Origin: Symsagittifera roscoffensis
Taxonomy: Eukaryota; Xenacoelomorpha; Acoela; Convolutidae
DNA length: 64,000 nucleotides
Assembly: GCF_963678635.1 (NCBI RefSeq)
Contig: NC_087070.1
Span: forward strand, 1,418,512-1,482,511
Direction of reading: 5' to 3'
This document shows, piece after piece, positions 1 through 12,200 of this stretch. Below the pieces are notes generated by a model. It was not told the DNA's origin. It did no database searches and saw nothing but the letters and a program-made list of their open reading frames with translations. The stretch's first letter is position 1, and every line of letters begins with the position of its first letter. Made by a program: the position numbers and the translations under genes.

Positions 1-3000
1 GTCTTGGGACAGGCAGTCCTGGGACAGGCAGTCTTGGGACAGGCAGTCTTGGGACAGGCAGTCTTGGGACAGGCAGTCTTGGGACAGGCAGTCTTGGGAC
101 AGACAGTCTTGGGACAGGCAGTCTTGGGACAGGCAGTCTTGGGACAGGCAGTCTTAGGACAGGCAGTCTTGGGACAGGCAGTCTTGGGACAGGGAGTCTT
201 GGGACAGGCAGTCCTGGGACAGGCAGTCTTGGGACAGGCAGTCTTGGGACAGGCAGTCTTGGGACAGGCAGTCTTGGGACAGACAGTCTTGGGACAGGCA
301 GTCTTGGGACAGGCAGTCTTCGGACAGGCAGTCTTGGGATAGGCAGTCTTGGGACAGGCAGTCTCGGGACAGGCAGTCTTGGGACAGGCAGTCTTGGGAC
401 AGGTAGTCTTGGGACAGGCAGTCTTGGGACAGGCAGTCTTAGGACAGGCAGTCTTGGGACAGGCAGTCTTGGGAGAGGGAGTCTTGGGACAGGCAGTCCT
501 GGGACAGGCAGTCTTGGGACAGGCAGTCTTGGGACAGGCAGTCTTGGGACAGGAAGTCTTGGGACATGCAGTCTTGGGACAGACAGTCTTGGGACAGGCA
601 GTCTTGGGACAGGCAGTCTTGGGACAGGCAGTCTTGGGACAGGCAGTCTTGGGACAGGCAGTCTTGGGACAGGCAGTCTTGGGACAGGCAGTCTTGGGAC
701 AGGCAGTCTTGGGACAGGCAGTCTCGGGACAGGCAGTCTTGGGACAGGCAGTCTTGGGACAGGTAGTCTTGGGACAGGTAGTCTTGGGACAGGCAGTCTT
801 GGGACAGGCAGTCTTGGGACAGGCAGTCTTGGGACAGGCAGTCTTGGCACAGGCAGTCTTGGGACAGGCAAACTTGGGACAGGCAGTCTTGGGACAGGCA
901 GTCTTGGGACAGTACCAGAAAGTCTTGGGACACTACCAAAAACCTTGGGACAGTACCATAAAGTCTTGAGACAGTACCAGAAAGTCTTGGGACAGTATCA
1001 GAAAGTCTTGGGACAGTACCAGAAAGTCTTGGGACAGGCAGTCTTGGGACAGGCAGTCTTGGGACAGGCAGTCTCGGGACAGGCAGTCTTGGGACAGGCG
1101 GTCTTGGGACAGGTAGTCTTGGGACAGGTAGTCTTGGGACAGGCAGTCTTGGGACAGGCAGTCTTGGGACAGGCAGTCTTGGGACAGGCAGTCTTGGCAC
1201 AGGCAGTCTTGGGACAGGCAAACTTGGGACAGGCAGTCTTGGGACAGGCAGTCTTGGGACAGTACCAGAAAGTCTTGGGACACTACCAAAAACCTTGGGA
1301 TAGTACCATAAAGTCTTGAGACAGTACCAGGCAGTCTTGGGACAGGCAGTCTTGGGACAGGCAAACTTGGGACAGGCAGTCTTGGGACAGGCAGTCTTGG
1401 GACAGTACCAGAAAGTCTTGGGACACTACCAAAAACCTTGGGACAGTACCATAAAGTCTTGAGACAGTACCAGAAAGTCTTGGGACAGTATCAGAAAGTC
1501 TTGGGACAGTACCAGAAAGTCTTGGGACAGGCAGTCTTGGGACAGGCAGTCTTGGGACAGGCAGTCTCGGGACAGGCAGTCTTGGGACAGGCGGTCTTGG
1601 GACAGGTAGTCTTGGGACAGGTAGTCTTGGGACAGGCAGTCTTGGGACAGGCAGTCTTGGGACAGGCAGTCTTGGGACAGGCAGTCTTGGCACAGGCAGT
1701 CTTGGGACAGGCAAACTTGGGACAGGCAGTCTTGGGACAGGCAGTCTTGGGACAGTACCAGAAAGTCTTGGGACACTACCAAAAACCTTGGGATAGTACC
1801 ATAAAGTCTTGAGACAGTACCAGGCAGTCTTGGGACAGGCAGTCTTGGGACAGGCAGTCTTGGGACAGGGAGTCTTGGGACAGGCAGTCCTGGGACAGGC
1901 AGTCTTTGGACAGGCAGTCTTGGGACAGGCAGTCTTGGGACAGGCAGTCTTGGGACAGACAGTCTTGGGACAGGCAGTCTTGGGACAGGCAGTCTTGGGA
2001 CAGGCAGTCTTGGGACAGGCAGTCTTGGGACAGGCAGTCTCGGGACAGGCAGTCTTGGGACAGGCAGTCTTGGGACAGGCAGTCTTGGGACAGACAGTCT
2101 TGGGACAGGCAGTCTTGGGACAGGCAGTCTTGGGACAGGCAGTCTTGGGACAGGCAGTCTTGGGACAGGCAGTCTTGGGACAGGTAGTCTTGGGACAGGC
2201 AGTCTTGGGACAGGCAGTCTTAGGACAGGCAGTCTTGGGACAGGTAGTCTTGGGACAGGGAGTCTTGGGACATGCAGTCCTGGGACAGGCAGTCTTGGGA
2301 CAGGCAGTCTTGGGACAGGCAGTCTTGGGACAGGCAGTCTTGACACAGGCAGTCTTGGGACAGACAGTCTTGGGACAGGCAGTCTTGGGACAGGCAGTCT
2401 TGGGACAGGCAGTCTTAGGACAGGCAGTCTTGGGACAGGCAGTCTTGGGACAGGGAGTCTTGGGACAGGCAGTCCTGGGACAGGCAGTCTTGGGACAGGC
2501 AGTCTTGGGACAGGCAGTCTTGGGACAGGCAGTCTTGGGACAGGCAGTCTTGGGACAGGCAGTCTTGGGACAGACAGTCTTGGGACAGGCAGTCTTGGGA
2601 CAGGCAGTCTTGGGACAGGCAGTCTTGGGACAGGCAGTCTTGGGACAGGCAGTCTCGGGACAGGCAGTCTTGGGACAGGCAGTCTTGGGACAGGTAGTCT
2701 TGGGACAGGCAGTCTTGGGACAGGCAGTCTTAGGACAGGCAGTCTTGGGACAGGCAGTCTTGGGAGAGGGAGTCTTGGGACAGGCAGTCCTGGGACAGGC
2801 AGTCTTGGGACAGGCAGTCTCGGGACAGGCAGTCTTGGGACAGGCAGTCTTGGGACAGACAGTCTTGGGACAGGCAGTCTTGGGACAGGCAGTCTTGGGA
2901 CAGGCAGTCTTGGGACAGGCAGTCTTGGGACAGGCAGTCTCGGGACAGGCAGTCTTGGGACAGGCAGTCTTGGGACAGGTAGTCTTGGGACAGGCAGTCT

Positions 3001-3970
3001 TGGGACAGACAGTCTTGGGACAGGGAGTCTTGGGACAGGCAGTCTTGGGACAGGCAGTCTTGGGACAGGCAGTCTTGGGACAGGCATCCTTGGGACAGGC
3101 ACTCTTGGGACAGGCAGTCTTGGGACAGGCAGTCTTGGGACAGGCAGTCTCGGGACAGGCAGTCTTGGGACAGGCAGTCTTGGGACAGGCAGTCTTGGGA
3201 CAGGTAGTCTTGGGACAGGCAGTCTTGGGACAGGCAGTCTTAGGACAGGCAGTCTTGGGACAGGCAGTCTTGGGAGAGGGAGTCTTGGGACAGGCAGTCC
3301 TGGGACAGGCAGTCTTGGGACAGGCAGTCTCGGGACAGGCAGTCTTGGGACAGGAAGTCTTGGGACAGGCAGTCTTGGGACAGACAGTCTTGGGACAGGC
3401 AGTCTTGGGACAGGCAGTCTTGGGACAGGCAGTCTTGGGACAGGCAGTCTTGGGACAGGCAGTCTTGGGACAGGCACTCTTGGGACAGGCAGTCTTGGGA
3501 CAGGCAGTCTTGGGACAGGCAGTCTCGGGACAGGCAGTCTTGGGACAGGCAGTCTTGGGACAGGTAGTCTTGGGACAGGTAGTCTTGGGACAGGCAGTCT
3601 TGGGACAGGCAGTCTTGGGACAGGCAGTCTTGGGACAGGCAGTCTTGGCACAGGCAGTCTTGGGACAGGCAAACTTGGGACAGGCAGTCTTGGGACAGGC
3701 AGTCTTGGGACAGTACCAGAAAGTCTTGGGACACTACCAAAAACCTTGGGACAGTACCATAAAGTCTTGAGACAGTACCAGAAAGTCTTGGGACAGTATC
3801 AGAAAGTCTTGGGACAGTACCAGAAAGTCTTGGGACAGTACCAGAAAGTCTTGGGACAGTACCAGAAAGTCTTGGGACAGTACATAGAAGTATTGGGACA
3901 TTACACAGAAAGTCTTGGGACAGTACATAGAAGTGTTGGGACAGTACCGGGAGGTCTTGGGACAGTATAA
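1..3970. repeat. 15-bp minisatellite with higher-order structure
   Basis: A tandem array of the unit gtcttgggacaggca fills this stretch, with scattered single-base variants. Because 15 is a multiple of three, several frames stay open and give long pentapeptide-repeat ORFs on both strands; I treat these as by-products. A variant block built on 'agtaccagaa' units recurs at about 901, 1251, 1394, 1744 and 3702. The spacing shows a 493-bp segment (from about 901) repeated directly after itself (from about 1394), with a 350-bp sub-period. From 3702 to 3970 the array changes to a degenerate 21-bp form and then fades out. It starts before the window. It ends 260 bp before the first gag codon of copy 1, so it may be part of that element's leader. 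Confidence 0.97.
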
Positions 3971-4230
3971 AAAAGTGGTGTGACGGTATCAAAAGGTCTT
4001 AAGACAAGTCGAAATAATTAAATCAAAAGCAATAGGACTAGTCGGAATGTAAAATCGCAATAGATCGGATTCTGTTGGGATCACGAAATAGTAAAATTTT
4101 AATAAATCTTAAAGGGAATAGGAACGTCGTTTTTCTTTATTATTATAGTTATTATCAAAAAAATTTTATTCATAGAATAGGATTTTGTAAATAGTAATAT
4201 TGTAAATAGAAATAATTGTAAATAAAAATC
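3971..4230. other. AT-rich leader between minisatellite and gag
   Basis: AT-rich non-coding DNA with no long ORF. I see no LTR, no recognisable tRNA primer-binding site and no direct repeat of the sequence downstream of 22032. If the element has a 5' LTR, it must lie upstream of the minisatellite, outside the window. Confidence 0.5.
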
Positions 4231-5362
4231 ATGAGACGGAGCAGGGTACCGATAGCTGAAAAAAAAGCTACGGAGTCAATGACAAAATATAACTCGTCGC
4301 AACGAAAAGTGACATCGGTTGGCCCAAGAATAACAAGGAAGAACTTTTCAGTGAGAATGGTCAACACAAGAATTTCAAAAGAGAACAAGACGAAAGAGGG
4401 CGCAGAAGGGAAACAAACGGAACCCGCCATTGAGATTGACCTAGAAACACCAGACCAGAGTCTTGATGAGGTGGAGAAGAAGACGACGGAGTTGACACCG
4501 ATGCCGAATGCAGAGGATTAAAATAAAAAGTCAATGGAATTCTCGCCGATAGACACTGCGGAGGACACAACGGGCAACACGCCAGAAACAGTGAGGGCGA
4601 GTCTCAAGTAAAAAGAACGTCATTTACAGAAAGGATAGCAATGATGGTCGGGATGAAATCAAGAGACATAGTGACGGGAGAACCGAAAGCCGAGAAAAGC
4701 AATACATTTGGAACAGTTGCCACGATAACGACAGAAGCCAACCAAGACGACGACCAGGTTAAACAGGGGGCAACAGCCAACAATATGACAAAAGGTGACC
4801 ATGAAACAACAACTTCTCTTGAGCTGGGTGATCTGATGGCGAAGCTAGATCAGATCGACAAGAAACTAAAGCACAACGAGGAGATAGAGAGGTGATAAAG
4901 AAAGAATTAAGATACAACAAACACGAGTACCTGGACAACTATTTCAATCTGGCGAGGGCGACAGAGGAAAAGCTTCAGCAGATGTCAGACGAGGTAGAAG
5001 CCACTGATGGAGAGCGAGATAAGAGCATCAAAAAAGACATGCAAGAGATGAAGCAACGGTATGACGCTGTGAACAGCCAGTTAGGGAGTCTGGAAACGAG
5101 AATGGACACAATGAGAAGAGACCAGGCTGAGAGTTCATGTGCCATACAGGCAAAACTAGATGCCATCTTGAGAAACTCTACATCACAAAATAGGCCGGCA
5201 ACGGATCGAACGCAGGGTAACAGAGTTGATTTCGTGGAAACACAACGGAACAAACGGCAGTCAACACCGTTACCATTACCCCGGGATGCAGCGAGCACAG
5301 CACGGGGGGGCAAAGACAGTTATGAAAAGTGGAACCACAAATACGACGAGTGGTCCAGGTGA
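4231..5362 (+). pseudogene. Gag N-terminal region, copy 1 (three frames)
   Basis: Three consecutive open pieces in different frames (4231-4521, 4641-4895, 4892-5362) form a charged, Lys/Glu-rich region. The last piece is strongly helical with heptad-like spacing, suggesting a coiled coil. Copy 3 carries a similar charged, helical region upstream of its capsid (33784-35099), also split over frames. No named domain is visible. The ATG at 4231 is the first plausible start after the AT-rich leader, but frame breaks make the start uncertain. Its role as the N-terminal part of Gag is inferred from its position before the capsid-like domain. Confidence 0.55.
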
Positions 5363-6041
5363 TTCCACGACCTACAATAATGCGGGACCTGATGCCATGA
5401 CATGGGCCAGCACCTGGAAAATGATGAATAGAACATTGAAAGGGTTCGCCACGAGAAACACTGAATCGAGTCAGAGAGGAGGTGGAAAATCCAGGAAAAA
5501 CTTCAAGAAGCCAAAAGAATTTAAGGATGACTCAGACGGATGCATCGATACCTGGGTAGAAGTCATGAGATTACATTTGGAACAGGACAACCTAAACAAC
5601 GAGAGACAAGCCTGCACAGCGATACTCAGCAACTTAGAAGGCACGGCGTTGAAATGCGTAGTTGCAAAGAAAGAAGAGGAACGCGATACAGCGGACAAGA
5701 TCTTCGACATATTGTTGAATCGATTCGGGTCAGGCATGAAGGATCACCAAGCGATGGTGAGATTCGAAAAAAGAAGGAAAAGGTACGATGAATCAATTGA
5801 TCGGTTCCTAGATGATCTCGAGAGCTTGAGACGAAGGAGTGACCCTGAAGAGTCAACAAACAGAAGGAACTTTAGCATCGCCTCGAAGTTCATCGATGGG
5901 GTGAAAAGCGACGACTTGAGAACAATGTTAGCAACGTTACTATACACTGTCGAAAGACAGCGCACCGACTCCAAAAGAGATGAGACAGAAGTCAAGAGAG
6001 TACATGCTGATGAAAACCAAGAAGTACTCATATTCGGATAA
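5226..6041 (+). pseudogene. Gag capsid-like domain, copy 1
   Basis: The open frame carries the pattern of a retrotransposon Gag capsid: a tryptophan start (DTWVEVMRLHLEQ), then LEGTAL, FDILLNRFGSG and a DRFLDDLESLRR helix, ending in a FIDGVKSDDLRTML stretch. Copy 3 has the same landmarks in the same order (DTWIEVM, LEGTALNCVMAKK, LLNRFGSG, IDKFLDDLEMLRRRS) at 33192-33808. The family role is to assemble the particle that packages the RNA. The frame overlaps the previous piece by about 140 bases and stops at 6041, ahead of the zinc knuckles in another frame, so at least two frameshifts separate it from its neighbours. Confidence 0.8.
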
Positions 6042-6100
6042 CAGGAATATGCAAGGGGGGTCAACCACAAAGGTCGTCATGGTACAAGCCTAGAGACGAC

Positions 6101-6592
6101 ATGGACAAACGTAGATCATGCGCAAACTGCGGGTCAGCTCATCATCACGTGGCGGATTGCACAACTTACAAACAGGGCATGAAGAGTCTGGGATATGCAC
6201 CCGATGAGGAAGATATGAGTCAGACAGAAGAACACGAGTTCTATAGTGGCTTGATCATCAAGATAGGTGCAAGGTGCTTCTTCTGCAATCAAGAGGGGCA
6301 CTTCAGGATGGACTGTCCTTTGTTTTGGGAGGCAGTCAAGAAGCAGAGTCATCCCAAACTTAAGTTGGCGTTAGCGGCGGTGCAGAACGAGAGAAACAGA
6401 CAAACTGAATTTGAAACAAAAAATTCGGAAGCACCGAGTGCGGAAATGCCAACGAAGACGGTGAAAGCTGTAACGCAAGTCAACAGTGCAATAGAGACCA
6501 CGGACGGGAAAGCCCTAGAGAAAAATTATGAGAAGGCGGCGGCAGAGGCTATCAACAAAGTCAAACAGGACCTAGCGACGAAGGAAATATAG
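6101..6592 (+). pseudogene. Nucleocapsid with two CCHC zinc knuckles, copy 1
   Basis: Two C-x2-C-x4-H-x4-C knuckles are visible: CANCGSAHHHVADC near residue 8 and CFFCNQEGHFRMDC near residue 59. Such knuckles bind the packaged RNA. The first is conserved in copy 3 as CANCSSTDHHVSAC. After them comes a charged, Ala/Lys/Glu-rich helical stretch ending at a stop (TAG, 6590-6592). The next open piece continues in the same frame, so this stop may be a mutation or the original gag terminus; I cannot tell which. Confidence 0.85.
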
Positions 6593-6598
6593 CAACGA

Positions 6599-7490
6599 TT
6601 GAAACAGGAGATCGAAAAGCAGAAGTTAAACGAGACGTTAGGTTGGTCGGTGCCGGTGCCAGAAGCCGTAGCAGGGTCGACAAAAACTGGAAATTGCAAC
6701 ACTCTGAAAATGGTGACGGGAAAGCCATTCGGCATAACAAAGATCGGAGCAAGGATAATGTCAATAATCACTGTGGGCGGCCATGAAGAAACGAGGAACT
6801 TGAACGAACCAAGCGATCAGACAATAATCTACATTGACGTGTACGCAGACTACTTGAGTGCGATAAGCCCACAGACGACGTCTAGAGCCTTGAGGGCGCT
6901 ACTCACAAGAGGTGGCAGCAAGTCAGAGAGTGTTGAGAACAGATATACAGAAGCTTATGGTCCGCATGAGGTGATGCTAAATATAGATGGGATAAACATC
7001 TATACGAAAACCATGATAACATGTGATGAAGATCTAGTGGGGCAGATCTACGTGGGCAAAGAAGAACTAAAAGTGAGATCGATTGGACACTGCGCCATGC
7101 TGGAAGAAGATGCAATGCACATCGGGATGGAAGCGGACGTATCAGCACATGTGCTTGCCATAAGTGGTAAGAAGACTCAGTTACGTGGGCTACCTGATAC
7201 GGGAGCGGTCTTGAGTGTTATACCAATCGAAACTTGGGAATGATTGGGTTTTGACAAAGATGAATTAATAGACTCAAGAATACGGCTATCAGCTGCGAAT
7301 AAAGGGGCGCTGCGGGTACTAGGCAGAACACCAATAATAGCCCTAAATCTAGGGGAACGCAACCTGTGGATCAGCTTTCTTGTGGTGAAGAACCTAGACG
7401 AGTCTGACCAGTTCATTTTAGGCAGAGACTTCATCAGGAACTTCGACGTAACGATTGAGCTAAACAATGCTATGTTCAGGATTCGAAACC
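6599..7490 (+). pseudogene. Aspartic protease (retropepsin) region, copy 1
   Basis: A leader of about 180 residues precedes the active-site motif LPDTGAVLSVIP. A TGA stop at 7241-7243 follows 'IPIETWE'; the same frame then continues through an ILGRDFIRNFDVTIE stretch typical of the C-terminal half of retropepsins. The motif DTGA is the catalytic Asp loop. Copy 3 lacks this domain: its sequence jumps from the leader (RAVRALLT) to the region before RT. The protease would process the Gag-Pol polyprotein. Confidence 0.75.
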
Positions 7491-9057
7491 CGGATAGGAA
7501 GTACGTAATTAAACCGGTAAATCTGATAATGGCAGATGAGAATAAAGTGCCGGTGTTCTTGAGTAGAAGGGTAAGACTGGAAGCAAACGAAGCGGCAATT
7601 GTAGGCTTACGGATGAAAAACTATAATGAATTAAGTGATAGTAAGCAAGTATGCATAGTTCCCAATCCAAACAGTCAAAGTGCTGCTGTTTTAGTAAGAT
7701 CCTTCTCGATAACCAAGAGCGGTCTCTGTGTCAGTGTCTTGTTAAATACTCTTGACATACCCATAACAATCGAGAGGGGAAGCAAGTTGGGATATGCCTT
7801 ACCCGTGAAAACTCGATATGAAATGACTGAAAATGTAAAAGAGAATGAAGTAATTGAATGTCCCAATCACAGGGACAAGATTTGTATCTTGAGACGATTG
7901 AGTAAAATAAAAAGTTCATCAGGTCTTGTAAAGTCGCTTAAGTCACAGACAGATGATGGACTATCGAGTTGTTCAAACTTCCCAGAAAGACCAACACTAG
8001 AGGAAATGGAAATGGATAAACCAGTTTTATCTGAAATAGAGCATTTAAGGGGTAAGGTAACGGATGAACAACTCGAGGCCATCAAGGACGTACTAGAGCG
8101 GAACGAGGAAGTTTTTTCGAGACATAAGGCAGACATTGGATGTTGTAATTTTTTTGAACATGAAATAGAGCTTGAGGAGTCCGCGGTACCGCACAGGGAG
8201 GGGGCGAGGCGCATGACCCCACACAAATTGGATGCGTGTAGGAAAGAGATAGAGACACTACTAGAGTATGATATGATAGAACCATCCAAATCACCGTGGG
8301 GTTGTGGAGTAGTGATGGCCAAAAAGAAAGGCGACCAATTGAGGTTTTGTTGTGACTTTCGGTATCTGAACTCCGTCACGGTGAAGGATGCTTATCCCAT
8401 ACCTAGGGTTGATGAGAGCCTCTCGAAGTTAGGTGATGCAAAATTTTTTACGACTCTTGATTTAGGTTCGGCCTTTTGGCAGGTCCCGTTGAGGAAGCAG
8501 GACAGGGACAAAACAGGGTTCGCCTGCTAGTTGGGGCTCTTTCAATGGAAACGGATGCCGTTTGGTCTTTGCAATGCCACGGCTACATTTCAACGGTTGA
8601 TGGCACATGCATTGATAGGTGTGACAAAGAAGTATGGCAATCTGGTAATGTGGTACGTGGATGACGTGGTAATAGCGACGCCAACACTGGAAGATCACAT
8701 CGAGCGACTGGACGAGGTGTTTGCATGCATGAAGAGGTCGGGGCTGAAATGCAAACCCTCAAAGTGCGAGATACTCAAGGATTCGATAAAATACTTGGGG
8801 AGGATGGTGGACAGGCACGGCATCATACCAGATCCAGTTGAAGCAGTCCTAACTTGGAAATCGCCAAAAACGGAACACCAGTTGATGAGCTTCCTGGGTT
8901 TTGCGAACTATTACAGGGAATTCATCAAGGGCTACGCGGATAAGGTATACCCGATGCAACAATTAATGAGACACAAAGGCAAGAAGTTCACGTGGAACAA
9001 CGCAGCTGAAGAATCATTCCAGAGAATAAAGAAAGAGTTGTGCGAGGCACCGGTGTT
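7491..9057 (+). pseudogene. Reverse transcriptase, copy 1
   Basis: A spacer of about 200 residues is followed by a gypsy-type RT: SPWGCGVVMAKKKG, RFCCDFRYLNSVTVKDAYPIPR, motif A in FTTLDLGSAFWQVPL, FGLCNATATFQRLM, and the catalytic YVDD near 8657. Thumb landmarks such as KPSKCEI and FLGFANYYREFI follow. One in-frame TAG at 8528-8530 breaks the protein where copies 2 and 3 both have Glu (FACELGL). The frame (phase 2) is otherwise open from 7244 to 9193. YVDD and the motif A Asp are both present. Confidence 0.92.
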
Positions 9058-9475
9058 AGGGATGCCAACGGAGAAAGGGATGTACGTGCTGGATACGGAT
9101 GCGTCGGTTTTCTGGAATTCTCCATCAAGAACAAGAATGGAACGGGAAGACAGTCTTGAGGCCAATAGCATACGAGAGCAAAGTCTTGAGTGACACAGAG
9201 ATGAAGTACGGGGCGCCGAAAGCGGAGATGTTTGCGGTGGTTACCTTTGTCGAGAAATATAGAGCATACCTAGGCAGTGAGCCATTCAAGCTGCGAGTCG
9301 ACAACAGGGCACTCAGATGGCTGAAGACGTACTCAATGGACCAGAGCTACATTGGGAGGTGGATAGTTCGCCTGGACGGGTACAACATGATAATTGAGCA
9401 CAGAACAAGGGACAAACATCAAAATGCCGATAGCTTGAGTAAGAAGACGGAATTCTACGAAAGACAGGAACAGAG
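9058..9475 (+). pseudogene. RNase H domain, copy 1 (frameshifted)
   Basis: The RT frame reaches YVLDTDAS (first catalytic Asp) and then drifts into nonsense. The overlapping frame starting near 9099 picks up with RPIAYESKVLS, EMKYGAPKAEMFAVV (catalytic Glu region), FKLRVDNRALRWL (catalytic Asp), and DKHQNADSLSK (final Asp). A single frameshift near 9115-9140 therefore splits the domain. The catalytic residues are present across the two frames. This is the RNase H that removes the RNA strand during reverse transcription. Confidence 0.88.
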
Positions 9476-10560
9476 GGAGGCGAATAGGCCAGAAATAAAA
9501 GAGGGCTTCTCCTTCATGGATGAGGAAACGTTTGATAATCTTCCACTCACGAGATGGCTCGACAAAGCAGGCAAACCGATAGAAGATCACCCCGAACTAC
9601 CAAAAGAGCCTCCAGAGAAAACAATCTTGAAGAAAACCCGAGGGATGCCGATAGGGATAATGCTCAGATCAAAAATTGTGAGGGAGACGCTCAAGGCGAA
9701 AGGCTATGATCTCAACCAGGTAGAAAGGGGAAAAGCACAGATAGATGAGGACTTGATGAGATTACTCGAGAAACTGGCAGATGATAAACCCGTGATCGAA
9801 GGAATTGGTAAGGAGGAACCGGAGGTCACGATACTGCGAAGGAGTGGGACAGTTGTCGGTGAAAACTCCTTAGAAGTGAGTAATCCTGATGGGAAAGAAG
9901 TCGTGCAGTCACTGGTTGACAAAATCCCTGATGACATACTTGAGCGGACTCGAGTTAGGAAAAAGAAAGTGGCGTTTAAGGAGGAAGCTGAACACCTTGG
10001 AACAGGTCAAGAGTCCGGGGAGTGGCCCACAGAGGAAGAAGATGCTGGAGAAGAAAAATTGTCCGGGGAGTGTGAAGAATGGGATGAAGATTTGGAGGGC
10101 AGCAGCGAAGACGAAGATAGTCTGTGCATGATACTGGCAGAAGAGAAGATGAGACACCACGACAGGGAGCTGCAGACGGATCCCTCATCAGGAACATACA
10201 ACTTGGATCAGCAAGAAATGCGAGGAGGTGAAGAACTTGAGAAAAGGGCGGTATCGAGGAAACCGTTCAGGGAACTATCATGCAACTCGAATGTCAGGAC
10301 GAATCTGGTGCCAGAAGACGATAGAAAGATTATGAAAAGGATAGTATGCGTAAAGCTGAAAGATGACATCCACAACCCGGGGCAAATGAATGGTCAGACA
10401 ATGGCACTAAAAGAACATGTAAGGGCAAGATATAAACTGTCGCACCTAATAAGGGCCCAAAAGAATGACATGATGACAAGTAACCTCTCCAAATGGATCC
10501 GGACGGGGTCCAAAGAGAAGGGGGACCTGAAGAAGACAGCTACAAGATCTTGAGCCAGTT
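9476..10560 (+). pseudogene. Long acidic linker between RNase H and integrase, copy 1
   Basis: About 340 residues rich in Glu, Asp, Lys and Arg separate the RNase H from the integrase zinc region. They contain a patch of alternating acidic runs (around 10050-10130) and no recognisable domain. In most gypsy elements this gap is short. Copy 2 has a comparable insert (50720-51820, minus strand), and both copies end with a similar basic segment (copy 1 ALKEHVRARYKLSHLIRA, copy 2 VMKTYLKAKYRLSDLLGA), so it belongs to the lineage. The frame is open from 9099 to 10553 and then shifts. Confidence 0.7.
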
Positions 10561-11479
10561 CTACAAAGAAAGAAAGGATTTACTCTATCACACGGCTGAT
10601 GGGGTGGTAGCGTGCAAGAGAAAAGATGAGGAGAAGATATTGCACAAGCATAACCTCATCATATTGCCACAGTTGTATCAGACCGAAGTGTTATTCAGAT
10701 CGCATGATCAAATGGGGCACCAGGGGATAGACAAGGTGCAACAGAGAATACTTCACAGGTTTGATTGTCCAGGATTAAGGAAAGCCTGCGAGAGATGAGT
10801 GAATGCATGCCTAGCATGCCTGCAAGTGAAAGACCCAAGGAAGATGAAGTTCCCACTCAAGTCCGTTGAGAGCTCGGAGTTCAACGAAGTCGTGCAAATA
10901 GACCACCAAAAAATCTGTATGACAGAGTCAGGATATAACCAGATACTAGTCATAATAGATCACTTCACAAAGCTGGCGGAAGCGGTGCCGTGTCAGACAG
11001 CCTCGGCAGAGGAAACTTGTGACCACCTGATAACACATTGGATATCACGGTATGGCTGTCCCATGACATTTCATTCGGACAACGGCAAAGCCTTCGTGGG
11101 GGACTTGACGAAAGAATTAATGAAGAGGTCTCACATAGCTCAAGCGCATTCAACGACTTACCATCCCCAGACCAACGGGTTGGTAGAGAGGCAGAATAGA
11201 ACGTTGGTGAACACGCTGAGGGTATACTGCTCAAGGTACATGACGGATTGGGATAAATATCTGCCGCAGGTGGTAGGGGCGTACAACAGTACGCAACACT
11301 CAACAGCTGGAATCAGTCCCTTCATGATGTTGACGGGCAAGGAAAGAGCAATGCCCCTATCATTCTTCTATCCGGAGTACGAAGGGAAAAAAACGTCGCC
11401 TCAAGCTTATGTGAAAGAAGCGATCAGGAGACAACAGGAACTAAACGAGCTCTGCAGGAGGAATACTGCGCAAGCATAA
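10561..11479 (+). pseudogene. Integrase, copy 1
   Basis: The HHCC zinc module is recognisable (SHDQMGHQGIDKVQ, then CLACLQ) and is followed by the DDE core: first Asp in VVQIDHQK, second Asp in FHSDNGKAFV, Glu in QTNGLVERQNRTL. The segment PFMMLTGKERAMPL is typical of gypsy integrases. One stop (TGA at 10796-10798) lies inside the zinc module before the CxxC pair. All three catalytic residues are intact. It would insert the cDNA copy into the genome. Confidence 0.92.
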
Positions 11480-12162
11480 TTGAGACAGCGCAAGAAATAC
11501 GATGAAAAGATACTGCAAGCGAAACCATATGCAGTGGGCCAGTACGTGTGGGTCTTCTAGAATATCATACCTCCAAAAGGGACAAAGAAACTACTTAAGA
11601 AATGGAGAGGACCAATTATGATAACGGAAGGTTCTACCGTTTGAGTACGGGGCGCGCAGCACATTATGAAAATCTGAAGCCTCATGTACCATCCCCAGAA
11701 GATTGGTGCATACCGCAGAACATGGAAGGACTCGAGTACCTACTGGTGGAGCCAGCGTGTGAGGTGAACGAAAAAGGCACCAGAGAGAAAAACGATGGCA
11801 ACGAGGGCTTGAGTTTGGACGATAATGAAAAAATAGAAGCGGATTCAGAAGCGGAATCTTTTGTGGAAGAAGACTGGAATGATCCGGAGCAGGACGAAGT
11901 GCCAAAGTGGACGGAACCAGACTTACCAATAATGGCAGGAACCAGGAGCGGTAATCGTAAACGGACAGGCATGAGGTACAATAGGTACGGGGATGACTTC
12001 TTGATTGACAAGATACGGCCTGATGAATTGGGCGACGTATTACTGGGTGTGGGCAAATTTTGGCAGATGACGAATGGCAAATCATCAACGACAGCTAACA
12101 CTACCCAAAGGAAGACTACTCCACACCAGAACAAGAAACATATCTGGAGCAGAGCGAGATAG
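11480..12162 (+). pseudogene. Integrase GPY/F-like tail and charged linker, copy 1
   Basis: After the DDE core, the sequence reads VGQYVWVF, a stop, then KGTKKLLKKWRGP and, after a small deletion and frame change near 11617, FYRLSTGRAAHYENLKPH. Copy 2 has this block nearly intact (49458-49682, minus strand: WRGLFQITEV and LSTGRAARYKNIKPH), which shows it is the GPY/F module that follows gypsy integrases. The rest, up to 12162, is an acidic, low-complexity stretch with no known domain. Confidence 0.75.
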
Positions 12163-12200
12163 AGAGGAGGGAAAACACGAACCTGAGAATACTAGAGTGG

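Noticed and set aside
4-3992. Long ORFs with VLGQA / LPVPR / SQDCL repeats
   Set aside because: They arise in several frames on both strands because the 15-bp repeat unit is a multiple of three; no start context or unique sequence supports a gene.
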